The notes below the pieces were generated by a model, which made no database searches, was not told the origin of the DNA, and worked only from the letters and a program-made list of their open reading frames with translations. Of a stretch of DNA of 60,822 nucleotides, positions 54,220 to 60,822 are shown in pieces. The number at the start of each line of letters is the position of its first letter. The first letter of the stretch is position 1. The translations under genes were made by a program, and so were the position numbers. Source of the stretch: an uncultured Bacteroidota bacterium (GTDB lineage Bacteria > Bacteroidota > Bacteroidia > 2-12-FULL-35-15); NCBI GenBank assembly GCA_903919535.1, contig CAIXIP010000081.1, positions 1 to 60,822 of the forward strand, given 5' to 3'.

Positions 54220-54781
54220 ACATAAAGTTGTTGTAGCTATTACCGGAGCAAGTGGAGCGGTTTATGCAAAAGTGTTGCTTGATAAATTAAATGAATTACA
54301 CGAACAAATTGAAGCTGTTGGTGTTGTGATGAGTGACAATGCAAAAGATGTTTGGAAATTTGAACTTGGAAATTCTGATTATGAAAAATCGAAATTTAAA
54401 ATTTACACGAAAAATGATTTCTTTGCACCCTTCGCATCAGGTTCTTCTAAATACGATACTATGATTGTTTGCCCTTGTTCCATGGGTACATTGGCGCGTA
54501 TTGCAAGTGGTGTTTCAAATGACTTGACAACCCGTGCTGCTGATGTTATTTTAAAGGAAAGAAGAAAACTTATTTTAGTGACACGTGATACTCCTCTAAG
54601 TTTAATTCATATTAATAATATGAAAACAGTTACAGAGGCCGGTGGAATTATTTGTCCTGCAAGCCCTTCCTTTTATAGTAAACCACAAACAATCGAAATG
54701 CTTGCAGCTACTGTAATTGATCGTGTTCTTGACTTGTGTGGTTTTGATCAGAATTCGTTTAGATGGGGAGCCGAAAAATAA
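54206..54781 (+). CDS. ubiX: UbiX-family flavin prenyltransferase
   Basis: About 191 residues from ATG 54206; a TTG at 54197 is not needed. It makes prenylated FMN, the cofactor of UbiD-type decarboxylases. Motifs: VVAITGASGAVYAKVLLDKL (FMN-binding loop), MIVCPCSMGTLARIASGVSNDLTTRAADVILKERRKLILVTRDTPLS and NMKTVTEAGGIICPASPSFY. No ubiD is in the window. It overlaps the end of the barrel gene, so the two are co-transcribed. Confidence 0.94.
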   Translation: MNQNKHKVVVAITGASGAVYAKVLLDKLNELHEQIEAVGVVMSDNAKDVWKFELGNSDYEKSKFKIYTKNDFFAPFASGSSKYDTMIVCPCSMGTLARIASGVSNDLTTRAADVILKERRKLILVTRDTPLSLIHINNMKTVTEAGGIICPASPSFYSKPQTIEMLAATVIDRVLDLCGFDQNSFRWGAEK

Positions 54782-54928
54782 AGTACTCAACAACAATCTG
54801 TTAGAAAATTTTATGATTTTTTATGAGAATTATTTTTCAACGATTTGTAACTTTGTTCTTGACATTTCGTTTCAAACAACGTAAATTAGTTCTAATAAAA
54901 ATTGATAAACCCTTAATAAAGCATCCTC

Positions 54929-55123
54929 ATGTTTGAATTAAGTAAAAATATTTTGCAGAAAGTAAGTTTTGATAAAGTTCTTTTTCGAAAAGAGTTGACC
55001 AAAGCAGTGAAATGGCTTAAGCCGGAAGAAAAAGCGTTGTTGATGATGTGGTGCTTAACAACATTCGGACATCAATACAAAGATGTGATCCACGAAGTGT
55101 ATAAGAGCGTTGTGAAATCATAA
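54929..55123 (+). CDS. Small conserved-looking protein, 64 residues
   Basis: MFELSKNILQKVSFDKVLFRKELTKAVKWLKPEEKALLMMWCLTTFGHQY and on to the end has no signal peptide. It is predicted largely helical and basic/aromatic-rich, with W-L-K-P-E-E-K in the middle. Proteins of this form occur in Bacteroidota with no assigned function. A TAACTTTG box at 54848-54855 may be its promoter, with a long leader of about 70 bases. The real coding status is supported by clean amino-acid composition and isolated position only. Confidence 0.6.
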   Translation: MFELSKNILQKVSFDKVLFRKELTKAVKWLKPEEKALLMMWCLTTFGHQYKDVIHEVYKSVVKS

Positions 55124-55353
55124 TAATTTTCTTTCATATAAATTAATAACGAACACTTTTATTTATAGAGAAGCTTCTTTATTAGTGCCTCCACGTTAAA
55201 TTTTTACCTAAAAAGATATCCTGTAGCATCCTGTCCCATTTTGAGTCCAATTCAGTATCTGCATGCGAATTCCGAAATAAAATGTCATTGCACATTGAAA
55301 TGATCTGGCATTTGGGCTGTAACATTTTGATTCTTCAGCCGTCCCTATTGTTG

Positions 55354-55361
55354 TACATTTG
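55354..55361 (+). promoter_or_regulatory. -7 promoter element of the head-GIN gene
   Basis: TACATTTG, 29 bases before the ATG at 55391. The nearest TTTG (55326-55329) gives a 24-base spacer, slightly long. Confidence 0.45.
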
Positions 55362-55390
55362 TATACGAACCGATTACAAAATCAAAACAC

Positions 55391-56140
55391 ATGAAAAACA
55401 TTCCAGTTATAGCGAAGCTTATTTTATTAGCAGGTATACTTTTTACAAGTTGCAACAATACTACTATTTCAACAGGTGACGGTTCCAGTAAAGTTGAAGG
55501 GAACAGAAAAATAAAATCAGAACAGCGGGATATCACATCTTTTAATAAAATAGAAACGGACGGAGTGTTTAATATTATTCTAACGCAAAGCGACAATGAA
55601 TCGCTAAAAGTAGAAACTGATGAAAACATTCAGCCCCTTATTCTTACTTCGGTTGAAAATGAGGTTTTAAAAATCAAAATGAAAGAAAATGCGTCCATTG
55701 ATAAAATGAAAAAAATAACCATTTACATTTCTTTTTCATCTCTTTCAAAACTGAATAGTAATGGAGTAGGAAGTTTAAAATGTTCAAACAAACTAAATTT
55801 AAAGGGGTTTGAATTGGATGCAAATGGAGTTGGTGCAACAGAATTGAATATAAATGCCGATAAATTAACTATTCATTCTGAAATTGTTGGAGCATTAGTT
55901 TTATCCGGAAAAGTGAAAGATGTGTTTATTAACAACAAAGGTTTGGGTGCTATTTCTGCATTTGAGCTGAAAGCCGAAAACTTAAGTTTGTATTCGGAAG
56001 GTGTTGGGGCTGCAGAGGTGTATGCTTCAAACGAGTTAAATATTAATGTAAGTGGATTGGGAAGTGTTAAATACAAAGGGAATCCGAAAACAAAAAACAT
56101 TAAAAAAGAAGGATTAAGTAAGGTGGAGGCTGTAAATTAA
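55391..56140 (+). CDS. Head-GIN domain (DUF2807) lipoprotein
   Basis: 249 residues. Lipoprotein signal MKNIPVIAKLILLAGILFTSC (Cys21). The mature part is a right-handed beta-helix-like 'putative auto-transporter adhesin, head GIN' domain: FNKIETDGVFNIILTQSDNESLKVETDENI, then repeating strands with GVGSLKCSNKLNLKGFELDANGVGATELNINA and SGLGSVKYKGNP. The alternation of G-V-G / G-L-G turns is characteristic. Such lipoproteins are widespread in Bacteroidota and their ligand is unknown. It is a single gene. Confidence 0.9.
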   Translation: MKNIPVIAKLILLAGILFTSCNNTTISTGDGSSKVEGNRKIKSEQRDITSFNKIETDGVFNIILTQSDNESLKVETDENIQPLILTSVENEVLKIKMKENASIDKMKKITIYISFSSLSKLNSNGVGSLKCSNKLNLKGFELDANGVGATELNINADKLTIHSEIVGALVLSGKVKDVFINNKGLGAISAFELKAENLSLYSEGVGAAEVYASNELNINVSGLGSVKYKGNPKTKNIKKEGLSKVEAVN

Positions 56141-56255
56141 ATTTTATTGTTGTCATGCCTTAACCACTAATTTGCAAATCACCTCCATTCACCAACCAAA
56201 TTCCACCGTATAATAAGTTTAGATCTCCAGTTAGTATAATGATGAGTACAAGAAT

Positions 56256-56263
56256 TACATTTG
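56256..56263 (+). promoter_or_regulatory. -7 promoter element of the LRR protein gene
   Basis: TACATTTG, 30 bases before ATG 56294. It overlaps the alternative upstream TTG start at 56261, which argues against that start. Confidence 0.5.
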
Positions 56264-56293
56264 ACAAGGTATTCATCTAAAAAACTATGGATT

Positions 56294-58552
56294 ATGAAAA
56301 CAAAAATTACTCTTCTGACACTTATCGTTGTTTTAAATTTTGTTTCAAAAGCGCAAACATTTGTAACAATACCTGACTCGCAGTTTGCAGCTTGGCTACA
56401 AGCGAATATACCTTCTGCAATGAATGGCAACCTGATGGATACAAGTAATTTGGCTGTTACAACAAGAACTTCAATAGTAGTTGAACGAGACTCTATTATG
56501 GATTTAAGCGGAATTCAATATTTTCATTCTCTAATAACATTAAATTTTGGTAATGGTAATTATTCTTCTATAAACAATTCATTAACGAGTTTGCCAACTT
56601 TACCTGAATCACTCGATACATTAATTTGCAACTTCAATCATCTAACAAGTTTTCCCACTTTGCCAAGCACACTTAAATATTTAGACTGTTCTTATAATTA
56701 TTTAACGCCTCTGCCTAATTTACCCAACTCCCTTATAACACTGATATGTTATAGTAATCAGTTTTGGAGTCTTCCTTCTTTGCCAAGTTCTCTCTCCTAT
56801 TTAGATTGCTCGCTGAATTTATTAAACAATTTACCTGCTTTACCCAATTCGCTTTTGACTTTACGTTGTCAAGGTTGTGATCTGTCCGCGCTTCCTACTT
56901 TGCCTAATGCACTCCAGGTTTTAGATTGTTCAATGAATCAGATAACAAGCCTGCCGGCACTGCCTAATACACTTCAATATTTAGAATGTTCAAATAATGG
57001 TCTTTTTTGTTACCCTACATTTCCAAGTTCTCTGATTTATATTTCTATTTCTAATCCGGCCAACTGCTTACCAAATTACGTTGCTGCAATGGATGCCGCA
57101 ACTTTATCAAACCCGTTATGTGTTGATGGGGATTTAACAAATAACCCCAATGGTTGTTCAAGTGGCAAAGGTATTGTTGGTACTATTTTCGAAGACGATA
57201 ATAGCAATTGTATTATGGATTTGACAGATCATCGAATTGCGAATGTCCATTTATCATTATATGATACTAATGATAATCTTATTGCTCAAACGTATTCGTT
57301 ACAAAATGGGTATTATTCCTTTCTGGATACAGCAGGTATCTATACAGTAAAAATGGATACCGTAGCTATGCCATTTAATGTGCAATGTGTTTATCCGGGA
57401 ATTGATTCTGCCATAACACTTACTTCTATTGATCCAATGGTAAGTAATGTAAATTTTAATATTACTTGCAAACCAGGTTTTGATATTGGAGTTCAATCTG
57501 TTATTCCGATAGGAGCAATATTCCCGGGACAACAGCATAAATTAAAAATTATTTCAGGAGAAATTAGCAATTGGTATAATTTGCATTGTGCAACAGGAAT
57601 TAGTGGCCAGGTAGAAGTTACGGTAACGGGTCCTGTACACTTTGATAGTATTGTCTCAGGCGCAACTACTCCTTCTATTCTGGGCAATGTGTTTACATAC
57701 AGTGTCGCAGATTTTGGTGTCATAAATAATTCTCATGATTTCGGTTTGTTATTTACAACCGACACGTCAGCGCAAACTGGTGAAAAAGTTTGCATAAATG
57801 TAAATGTTACACCTACCAATGGTGATATCGATATCTTAAACAATAATTATCAGTTTTGCTATCAGGTAAGCAATTCTTTCGATCCAAATTTAAAGGAGGT
57901 TTACCCTATAGATGTTTTACCCGGATACCAAGATTATTTTACTTATACTATCCATTTTCAAAATACAGGAAACGCACCAGCAATGAACATTCGTTTAGTG
58001 GATGTGTTAAATAATAATTTGGATTTATCTACTTTTCAGGTAATCAATTACAGCCATTATAATATCACATCTTTAAATGGCAATGTTCTGACCTTTCGTT
58101 TTCCAAATATTCAATTACCCGATAGTTTAATTGATTCCAATGGGTCTATAGGTTTTGTTCAATATAGAATTAAACCAAAATCGGGTTTAATAAACGGAAC
58201 ACAAATACAAAACACAGCGAATATTTATTTTGATTATAACTCTCCAATAACTACAAATACAACTGTGAACACATTTACAAGTGCTGCAAATGTGCCGAAT
58301 TTAAGTAGTACAGATAACGCTACGCTCATTGCCCCTAACCCCTTTACTGATATAACTACCATTACATTTACTCAGGAACAAAAAAACTCTACCATTAAAA
58401 TAATGGATGTTTTAGGCAAAGAAATAAGAGTAATAATTTTTACAGGCAAACAATTGGTAATAGAAAAAGGGGAAATGATAGCAGGGATATATTTTTTTCA
58501 GGTAGCTGATACAAATGGAAATGTGGTAAATAAAAAAATAGTGATTCAGTAA
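56294..58552 (+). CDS. T9SS cargo with eight LPX-type (YopM/IpaH-like) leucine-rich repeats
   Basis: About 752 residues from ATG 56294 (signal peptide MKTKITLLTLIVVLNFVSKAQ). An N-terminal cap (about 22-96) is followed by eight repeats of exactly 20 residues (97-256) on the pattern L-t-x-L-P-x-L-P-x-S-L-x-x-L-x-C-s-x-N. Then comes a Ca-binding/SdrD-B-like domain (GIVGTIFEDDNSNCIMDL, GYYSFLDTAGIYTVKMDT). A DUF7619-like beta domain follows (FDPNLKEVYPIDVLPGYQDYFTYTIHFQNTGNAPA, NIYFDYNSPITTNTT), and the protein ends with a type A sorting domain (IAPNPFTDITTITF ... GEMIAGIYFFQVADTNGN). It is probably a surface or released binding protein. The ligand is unknown. Confidence 0.9.
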   Translation: MKTKITLLTLIVVLNFVSKAQTFVTIPDSQFAAWLQANIPSAMNGNLMDTSNLAVTTRTSIVVERDSIMDLSGIQYFHSLITLNFGNGNYSSINNSLTSLPTLPESLDTLICNFNHLTSFPTLPSTLKYLDCSYNYLTPLPNLPNSLITLICYSNQFWSLPSLPSSLSYLDCSLNLLNNLPALPNSLLTLRCQGCDLSALPTLPNALQVLDCSMNQITSLPALPNTLQYLECSNNGLFCYPTFPSSLIYISISNPANCLPNYVAAMDAATLSNPLCVDGDLTNNPNGCSSGKGIVGTIFEDDNSNCIMDLTDHRIANVHLSLYDTNDNLIAQTYSLQNGYYSFLDTAGIYTVKMDTVAMPFNVQCVYPGIDSAITLTSIDPMVSNVNFNITCKPGFDIGVQSVIPIGAIFPGQQHKLKIISGEISNWYNLHCATGISGQVEVTVTGPVHFDSIVSGATTPSILGNVFTYSVADFGVINNSHDFGLLFTTDTSAQTGEKVCINVNVTPTNGDIDILNNNYQFCYQVSNSFDPNLKEVYPIDVLPGYQDYFTYTIHFQNTGNAPAMNIRLVDVLNNNLDLSTFQVINYSHYNITSLNGNVLTFRFPNIQLPDSLIDSNGSIGFVQYRIKPKSGLINGTQIQNTANIYFDYNSPITTNTTVNTFTSAANVPNLSSTDNATLIAPNPFTDITTITFTQEQKNSTIKIMDVLGKEIRVIIFTGKQLVIEKGEMIAGIYFFQVADTNGNVVNKKIVIQ
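56582..57061 (+). repeat. Eight tandem 60-bp units encoding 20-residue LPX leucine-rich repeats
   Basis: The protein reads LTSLPTLPESLDTLICNFNH, LTSFPTLPSTLKYLDCSYNY, LTPLPNLPNSLITLICYSNQ, FWSLPSLPSSLSYLDCSLNL, LNNLPALPNSLLTLRCQGCD, LSALPTLPNALQVLDCSMNQ, ITSLPALPNTLQYLECSNNG, LFCYPTFPSSLIYISISNPA. Each is exactly 20 residues without gaps. Confidence 0.9.
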
Positions 58553-58561
58553 TCACTATTT
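58536..58561 (+). terminator. Hairpin overlapping the LRR gene stop codon
   Basis: A perfect 11-bp stem (58536-58546 with 58551-58561) with loop CAGT. The stop codon is in the hairpin. No T run follows on the plus strand, so it may serve as an mRNA 3' stabiliser rather than a strong terminator. Confidence 0.45.
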
Positions 58562-58612
58562 CAAAAATTCAATATTCCTTTTAAATCCGGAAATTTTTGT
58601 TCGGTTATTAAC

Positions 58613-59263
58613 CTAGCTAAGTAAATTGTGTTTTACGGCATACATAATTATTCCAATCACATTTTTAGCTTTTGTTTTTTGTAAAATCCGTTCTTTGTGA
58701 CCATCAATTGTTCTTACGCTCACAAAGAGTTTTTCTGCAATTTCTTTATTTGTAAGTTCCTTGCTAATTAAACGAATGATTTCAATTTCCCTCTCCGATA
58801 AATTTACTTCCTTGAAGTTGGGACGTATTTTATTGCTGGATAAAAGTCCTTTTACTAGTGCTCTTGAAATACGATCATTAAAATAAAAATCGTTTTCAAC
58901 AACTCCATTAATAGCATCAACAACTATTTCGATATCCTGGTTTTTTAAAAGAAAACCATTCGCCCCTTTGCTAATCAGATGGTTAATAAATCCTTCTTCA
59001 TTATGCATAGTAATGATAATAATTTTTGTGCCTTCGTATTTATTTTGCAAACGTTCAGTTGCTTCAATCCCATCCATCACCGGCATTTGAAGGTCTAATA
59101 AAATTACATCAACTCTTTTATTTTTAAGTTGCTCAAGAAGCTCTTCTCCATTTTCCGCTTCAATTATTACTTCAAATTCAGGAAAATCTTTGAGCAATGC
59201 TATCAGCCCTTTTCTAAAAAGGTGATGATCGTCAACTACAGCGAGTTTAATTGTTTGATTCAT
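58613..59263 (-). CDS. NarL/FixJ-family response regulator
   Basis: About 216 residues from ATG 59263 (MNQTIKLAVVDDHHLF); a longer frame from 59278 is less likely. The receiver domain has the acidic pair VVDDH, the phospho-acceptor Asp in VILLDLQMPVMDG, Thr in IIIITMHN and Lys in FLLKNQD. The C-terminal LuxR-type helix-turn-helix (LSEREIEIIRLISKELTNKEIAEKLFVSVRTIDGHKERILQKT) binds DNA. It overlaps the end of the kinase gene by 17 bases, so they form a two-component pair; targets are unknown. Confidence 0.95.
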   Translation of the reverse strand: MNQTIKLAVVDDHHLFRKGLIALLKDFPEFEVIIEAENGEELLEQLKNKRVDVILLDLQMPVMDGIEATERLQNKYEGTKIIIITMHNEEGFINHLISKGANGFLLKNQDIEIVVDAINGVVENDFYFNDRISRALVKGLLSSNKIRPNFKEVNLSEREIEIIRLISKELTNKEIAEKLFVSVRTIDGHKERILQKTKAKNVIGIIMYAVKHNLLS

Positions 59264-60050
59264 TTGCAGGAACGTCAATAGTAATTAATGATTTTGTTGC
59301 ACAAACGGTTATGTATTGAACAGTAGCATTTATCATTTGTGCGCGACTTTGAATACTTCTTAATCCGAATCCACCTTTCCCTTCGGAGAGTTGGTTAATC
59401 ATATCGGAACTAATGCCTATTCCGTTGTGAGAAATTTCTGTGCTTTGAAATAATGTTTTAGATTGAAGTGTTATTGTTATTTCAGATGCTTGAGCATGTT
59501 TAATAATGTTATTAATCACCTCTTGCACAATTCTATATAATTGGAGTTCAACTCTTTTTGATAAATTAAAATCTTCATCCGGTGGATTAAATGTAATTTC
59601 AATAGCATTTGTGTTTTTTATCTGTCGACACAATTCAAGCAGTCCGTTTTCATATCCCAGTCGAATCAGAATAGGGGGCATTAAATCTCTTGCAATTCCA
59701 CGTATGTTTTCTATAGAAGATTCAAGCAGCCCTTTGCTTTCTTTAACTATTTCAGCAACCACAGTCTTATTGTCAAGATTTCGCGATATTCTATTCAAAT
59801 GTAAATTTAGTACATTAAGTGCAGAGCCCACATCGTCATGGATATCCTTGGCAATCTTTTCTCTTTCTAATTCCGCTACTTCAATGGATGCATCCATCAG
59901 TTTTTTCTGATGTATATTCTCTTTTTCCTTTATTATAGATCTGTTTTCAAACATCCGTCTTTGATGAAGAAGCACAAAAAAGACAACAAAGAATGCAAAA
60001 AATAGCATAACACATGTACCTATTATTAATAATGCTGTTGTAGTATTCAT
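59247..60050 (-). CDS. Single-pass sensor histidine kinase (HisKA_3 type)
   Basis: 267 residues. One transmembrane helix near residues 7-28 (LLIIGTCVMLFFAFFVVFFVLL), a coiled coil, then the HisKA_3 box ELEREKIAKDIHDDVGSALNVL with phospho-acceptor His71. The ATPase domain has ELQLYRIVQEVINNIIKHA (N box), HNGIGIS in place of the usual DNG (G1) and GKGGFGLRSIQSRAQMI (G2). It has almost no periplasmic domain, so it must sense through the membrane or through the membrane protein encoded just upstream (ATGA overlap). It pairs with the response regulator. Confidence 0.94.
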   Translation of the reverse strand: MNTTTALLIIGTCVMLFFAFFVVFFVLLHQRRMFENRSIIKEKENIHQKKLMDASIEVAELEREKIAKDIHDDVGSALNVLNLHLNRISRNLDNKTVVAEIVKESKGLLESSIENIRGIARDLMPPILIRLGYENGLLELCRQIKNTNAIEITFNPPDEDFNLSKRVELQLYRIVQEVINNIIKHAQASEITITLQSKTLFQSTEISHNGIGISSDMINQLSEGKGGFGLRSIQSRAQMINATVQYITVCATKSLITIDVPANESNN

Positions 60051-60442
60051 GAGTTACGTGATTTCCAAAAGCCAATACAAATTAATAGATTATACAGGAT
60101 ATTTAATGGCGAATTAATAAATGAATAAAGAATGTAAAAATCTTCTTTTGGAAGAGATTTGTTTACTACAAACAAAACCATATTGCCCGAAAAGTAAATA
60201 AGAATGGCAGAATTTATCCAAAAAAAAGGCATAGCTACAATGTTTTCAAAAATTAAATGCCTAATTATAAAGAAAAATGAAGCAAGTGAAATGATGATAA
60301 AAAAAGACGATTCGATGGTAACTGAAAAATTATCCATCTCATTAATTCCATTTAATTTATTGTCAAAATAATTTATTAGATAAAAGCATGGTAATAGCAG
60401 ATATAGAAATTTTAGTTTAAAATATTGTCTGTAAAAAAGCAC
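60047..60442 (-). CDS. Membrane protein, probably N-terminally truncated sensor partner
   Basis: 131 residues with several hydrophobic segments: FLYLLLPCFYLINYF, SFFIIISLASFFFIIRHL, FFWINSAILIYFSGNMVLFV, NILYNLLICIGFW. The stop overlaps the kinase ATG (ATGA). The only start is a GTG at 60442, and the frame stays open only to 60454. I recall Bacteroidota proteins in this genomic position as larger, around 200 residues and about seven membrane helices, so the N-terminal half appears missing. The loss coincides with the start of unrelated sequence on the right. Confidence 0.6.
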   Translation of the reverse strand: MLFYRQYFKLKFLYLLLPCFYLINYFDNKLNGINEMDNFSVTIESSFFIIISLASFFFIIRHLIFENIVAMPFFWINSAILIYFSGNMVLFVVNKSLPKEDFYILYSFINSPLNILYNLLICIGFWKSRNS

Positions 60443-60696
60443 GTAAAATAAGGTTTATTGAGGTAAAAAGCGTAAAAGTCAGAGACTTATCAGAAACAAA
60501 TAATTTAGATGTACAACCAGAAGATAATTTAACCTTTGCAAAATGGTCAAAATTTGTAATTAGCGTGGAAACTTATTTAAAACATAAAAATATTCCGAAA
60601 GAAACAAAATGGCAAATAGATCTAGCTTGTGTTTATATAAATACCGAAACAAGGGAGGGGAGAGTGAAGCTACTTGAGAATATACATAAGGAATAG
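60421..60696 (+). pseudogene. C-terminal fragment of a YraN (UPF0102)-like nuclease-fold protein
   Basis: Reading from a stop at 60418-60420, codons to TAG 60694 encode a protein whose recognisable part begins KIRFIEVKSV (the E-x-K of the nuclease fold). It continues with VQPEDNLTFAKW, ISVETYLKHKNIP, KWQIDLACVYIN and RVKLLENI. That is the C-terminal half of YraN proteins. The N-terminal half is missing and there is no start codon in place. As far as I recall, the form 'PEDN...ETYL...WQID...LLENI' resembles Patescibacteria/CPR versions rather than Bacteroidota ones. It is a broken or contig-joined gene. Confidence 0.7.
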
Positions 60697-60822
60697 GGGA
60701 GAGTTGAGAGTAAATACAAAATACACAGGAATTTCCTGTGTATTTTGTATTTTGTCGGAGTGCCGGGAGTTTCTTCCACAAATACTTTTTTGTCGTCACA
60801 AAAAAGTTTCGCGGACCGCTCC
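60697..60822. other. Right-edge sequence with two strong hairpins
   Basis: It contains a near-perfect palindrome (60712-60752) and a second hairpin (10-bp stem 60784-60793 with 60798-60807, loop CGTC). The sequence between is more GC-rich than the rest. On the minus strand a short frame entering from the right edge ends at a TGA (60798-60796), which could be the tail of a gene outside the window. No product can be assigned. Confidence 0.4.
60712..60752. terminator. 41-base palindromic hairpin, probable bidirectional terminator
   Basis: Two 20-base arms that are exact reverse complements around a single central T. The plus-strand right arm runs into further T. It lies 16 bases past the stop of the YraN-like fragment, as a terminator would. 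Confidence 0.65.

Noticed and set aside
56261-56293. TTG start for the LRR protein
   Set aside because: It lies within the -7 box and would put eleven charged residues before a normal signal peptide.
56582-57061. Possible CRISPR array (60-bp period)
   Set aside because: The period matches 20-residue protein repeats in frame, the units diverge and there are no spacers.
59506-59910. 134-codon plus-strand frame
   Set aside because: It is antisense to the histidine kinase catalytic region and Ser-rich as expected for a shadow frame.
60560-60799. Minus-strand frame of 79 codons at the right edge
   Set aside because: It runs across both hairpins and antisense to the YraN-like frame, has low-complexity composition and resembles no protein family.
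60750-60822. tRNA-like 3' end on the minus strand (CCCGGCACTCCGACA)
   Set aside because: No matching acceptor 5' strand, anticodon arm or T-loop consensus could be assembled.

Overview
The window is bacterial, strongly AT-rich and densely coded. It comes from a member of the Bacteroidota. The evidence is a full-length sprA (gliding / type IX secretion translocon), several secreted proteins ending in type IX (T9SS) sorting domains of type A or the CHU_C 'gliding motility' kind, an IPExxxVDY-family gene in the acpP-fabF-rnc-pyk operon, Omp28-family and DUF6029-like envelope proteins, and promoters of the Bacteroidota type (TTTG, about 20 bases, TAnnTTTG). A finer placement, Flavobacteriales-like or Chitinophagales-like, cannot be made from the sequence alone. 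No rRNA, tRNA, insertion sequence, phage gene or CRISPR array was seen.

Layout. 0-6 kb: a SPOR-like secreted protein, two tandem T9SS cargo paralogues (each with its own near-identical promoter architecture), a small lipoprotein and a predicted beta-barrel. 6-11.5 kb: housekeeping and unknown genes (YD-repeat-like lipoprotein, SSP411/YyaL-type DUF255 protein, LEA14-like lipoprotein, M20 dipeptidase). 11.5-16.7 kb: a two-gene operon of large choice-of-anchor L adhesin-like proteins. 16.7-21.2 kb: the leftward operon acpP-fabF-rnc-IPExxxVDY-pyk-arsC-like. 21.4-25.4 kb: purN-marC-rnhA, an atypical SDR and an unknown secreted protein. 25.5-29.5 kb: the leftward run panD-ybhN-like-rfaE2-like-rfaE2-radA, containing a degenerate extra copy of rfaE2. 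29.6-31.7 kb: a sulfide/sulfur relay module (SQR-like flavoprotein, single-cysteine TusE/DsrC, DsrE-like) with a 24-bp palindrome upstream and a hairpin terminator. 31.9-43.7 kb: elaA, vanZ-like, gcvH, sprA, ruvA and a malic enzyme fused to a phosphotransacetylase domain. 43.9-48.3 kb: moaA, a sirtuin desuccinylase, a T9SS protein and a TPR-like protein.

48.3-53.5 kb: an apparent envelope thiol-redox cassette. Its genes are a large Omp28/T9SS protein with CxxC, a TlpA thioredoxin with WCKPC, a DUF6029-like barrel carrying a Cys pair near its C-terminus, and an Omp28 lipoprotein with CxxC. A consensus promoter drives the first gene. This is the best candidate here for a poorly described functional system. 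53.6-58.6 kb: a beta-barrel, a UbiX-type flavin prenyltransferase, a 64-aa protein, a head-GIN lipoprotein and a T9SS leucine-rich-repeat protein whose eight exact 20-residue repeats are of the LPX (YopM/IpaH) type. 58.6-60.4 kb: a NarL-type response regulator, a histidine kinase and an N-terminally short membrane protein.

The last ~380 bases look foreign to the rest. At about 60440-60455 the membrane-protein gene loses its N-terminus and, on the opposite strand, the C-terminal half of a YraN (UPF0102)-like protein begins abruptly. To my recollection it resembles versions from Patescibacteria/CPR bacteria. This looks like a chimeric assembly join or a recombination junction.
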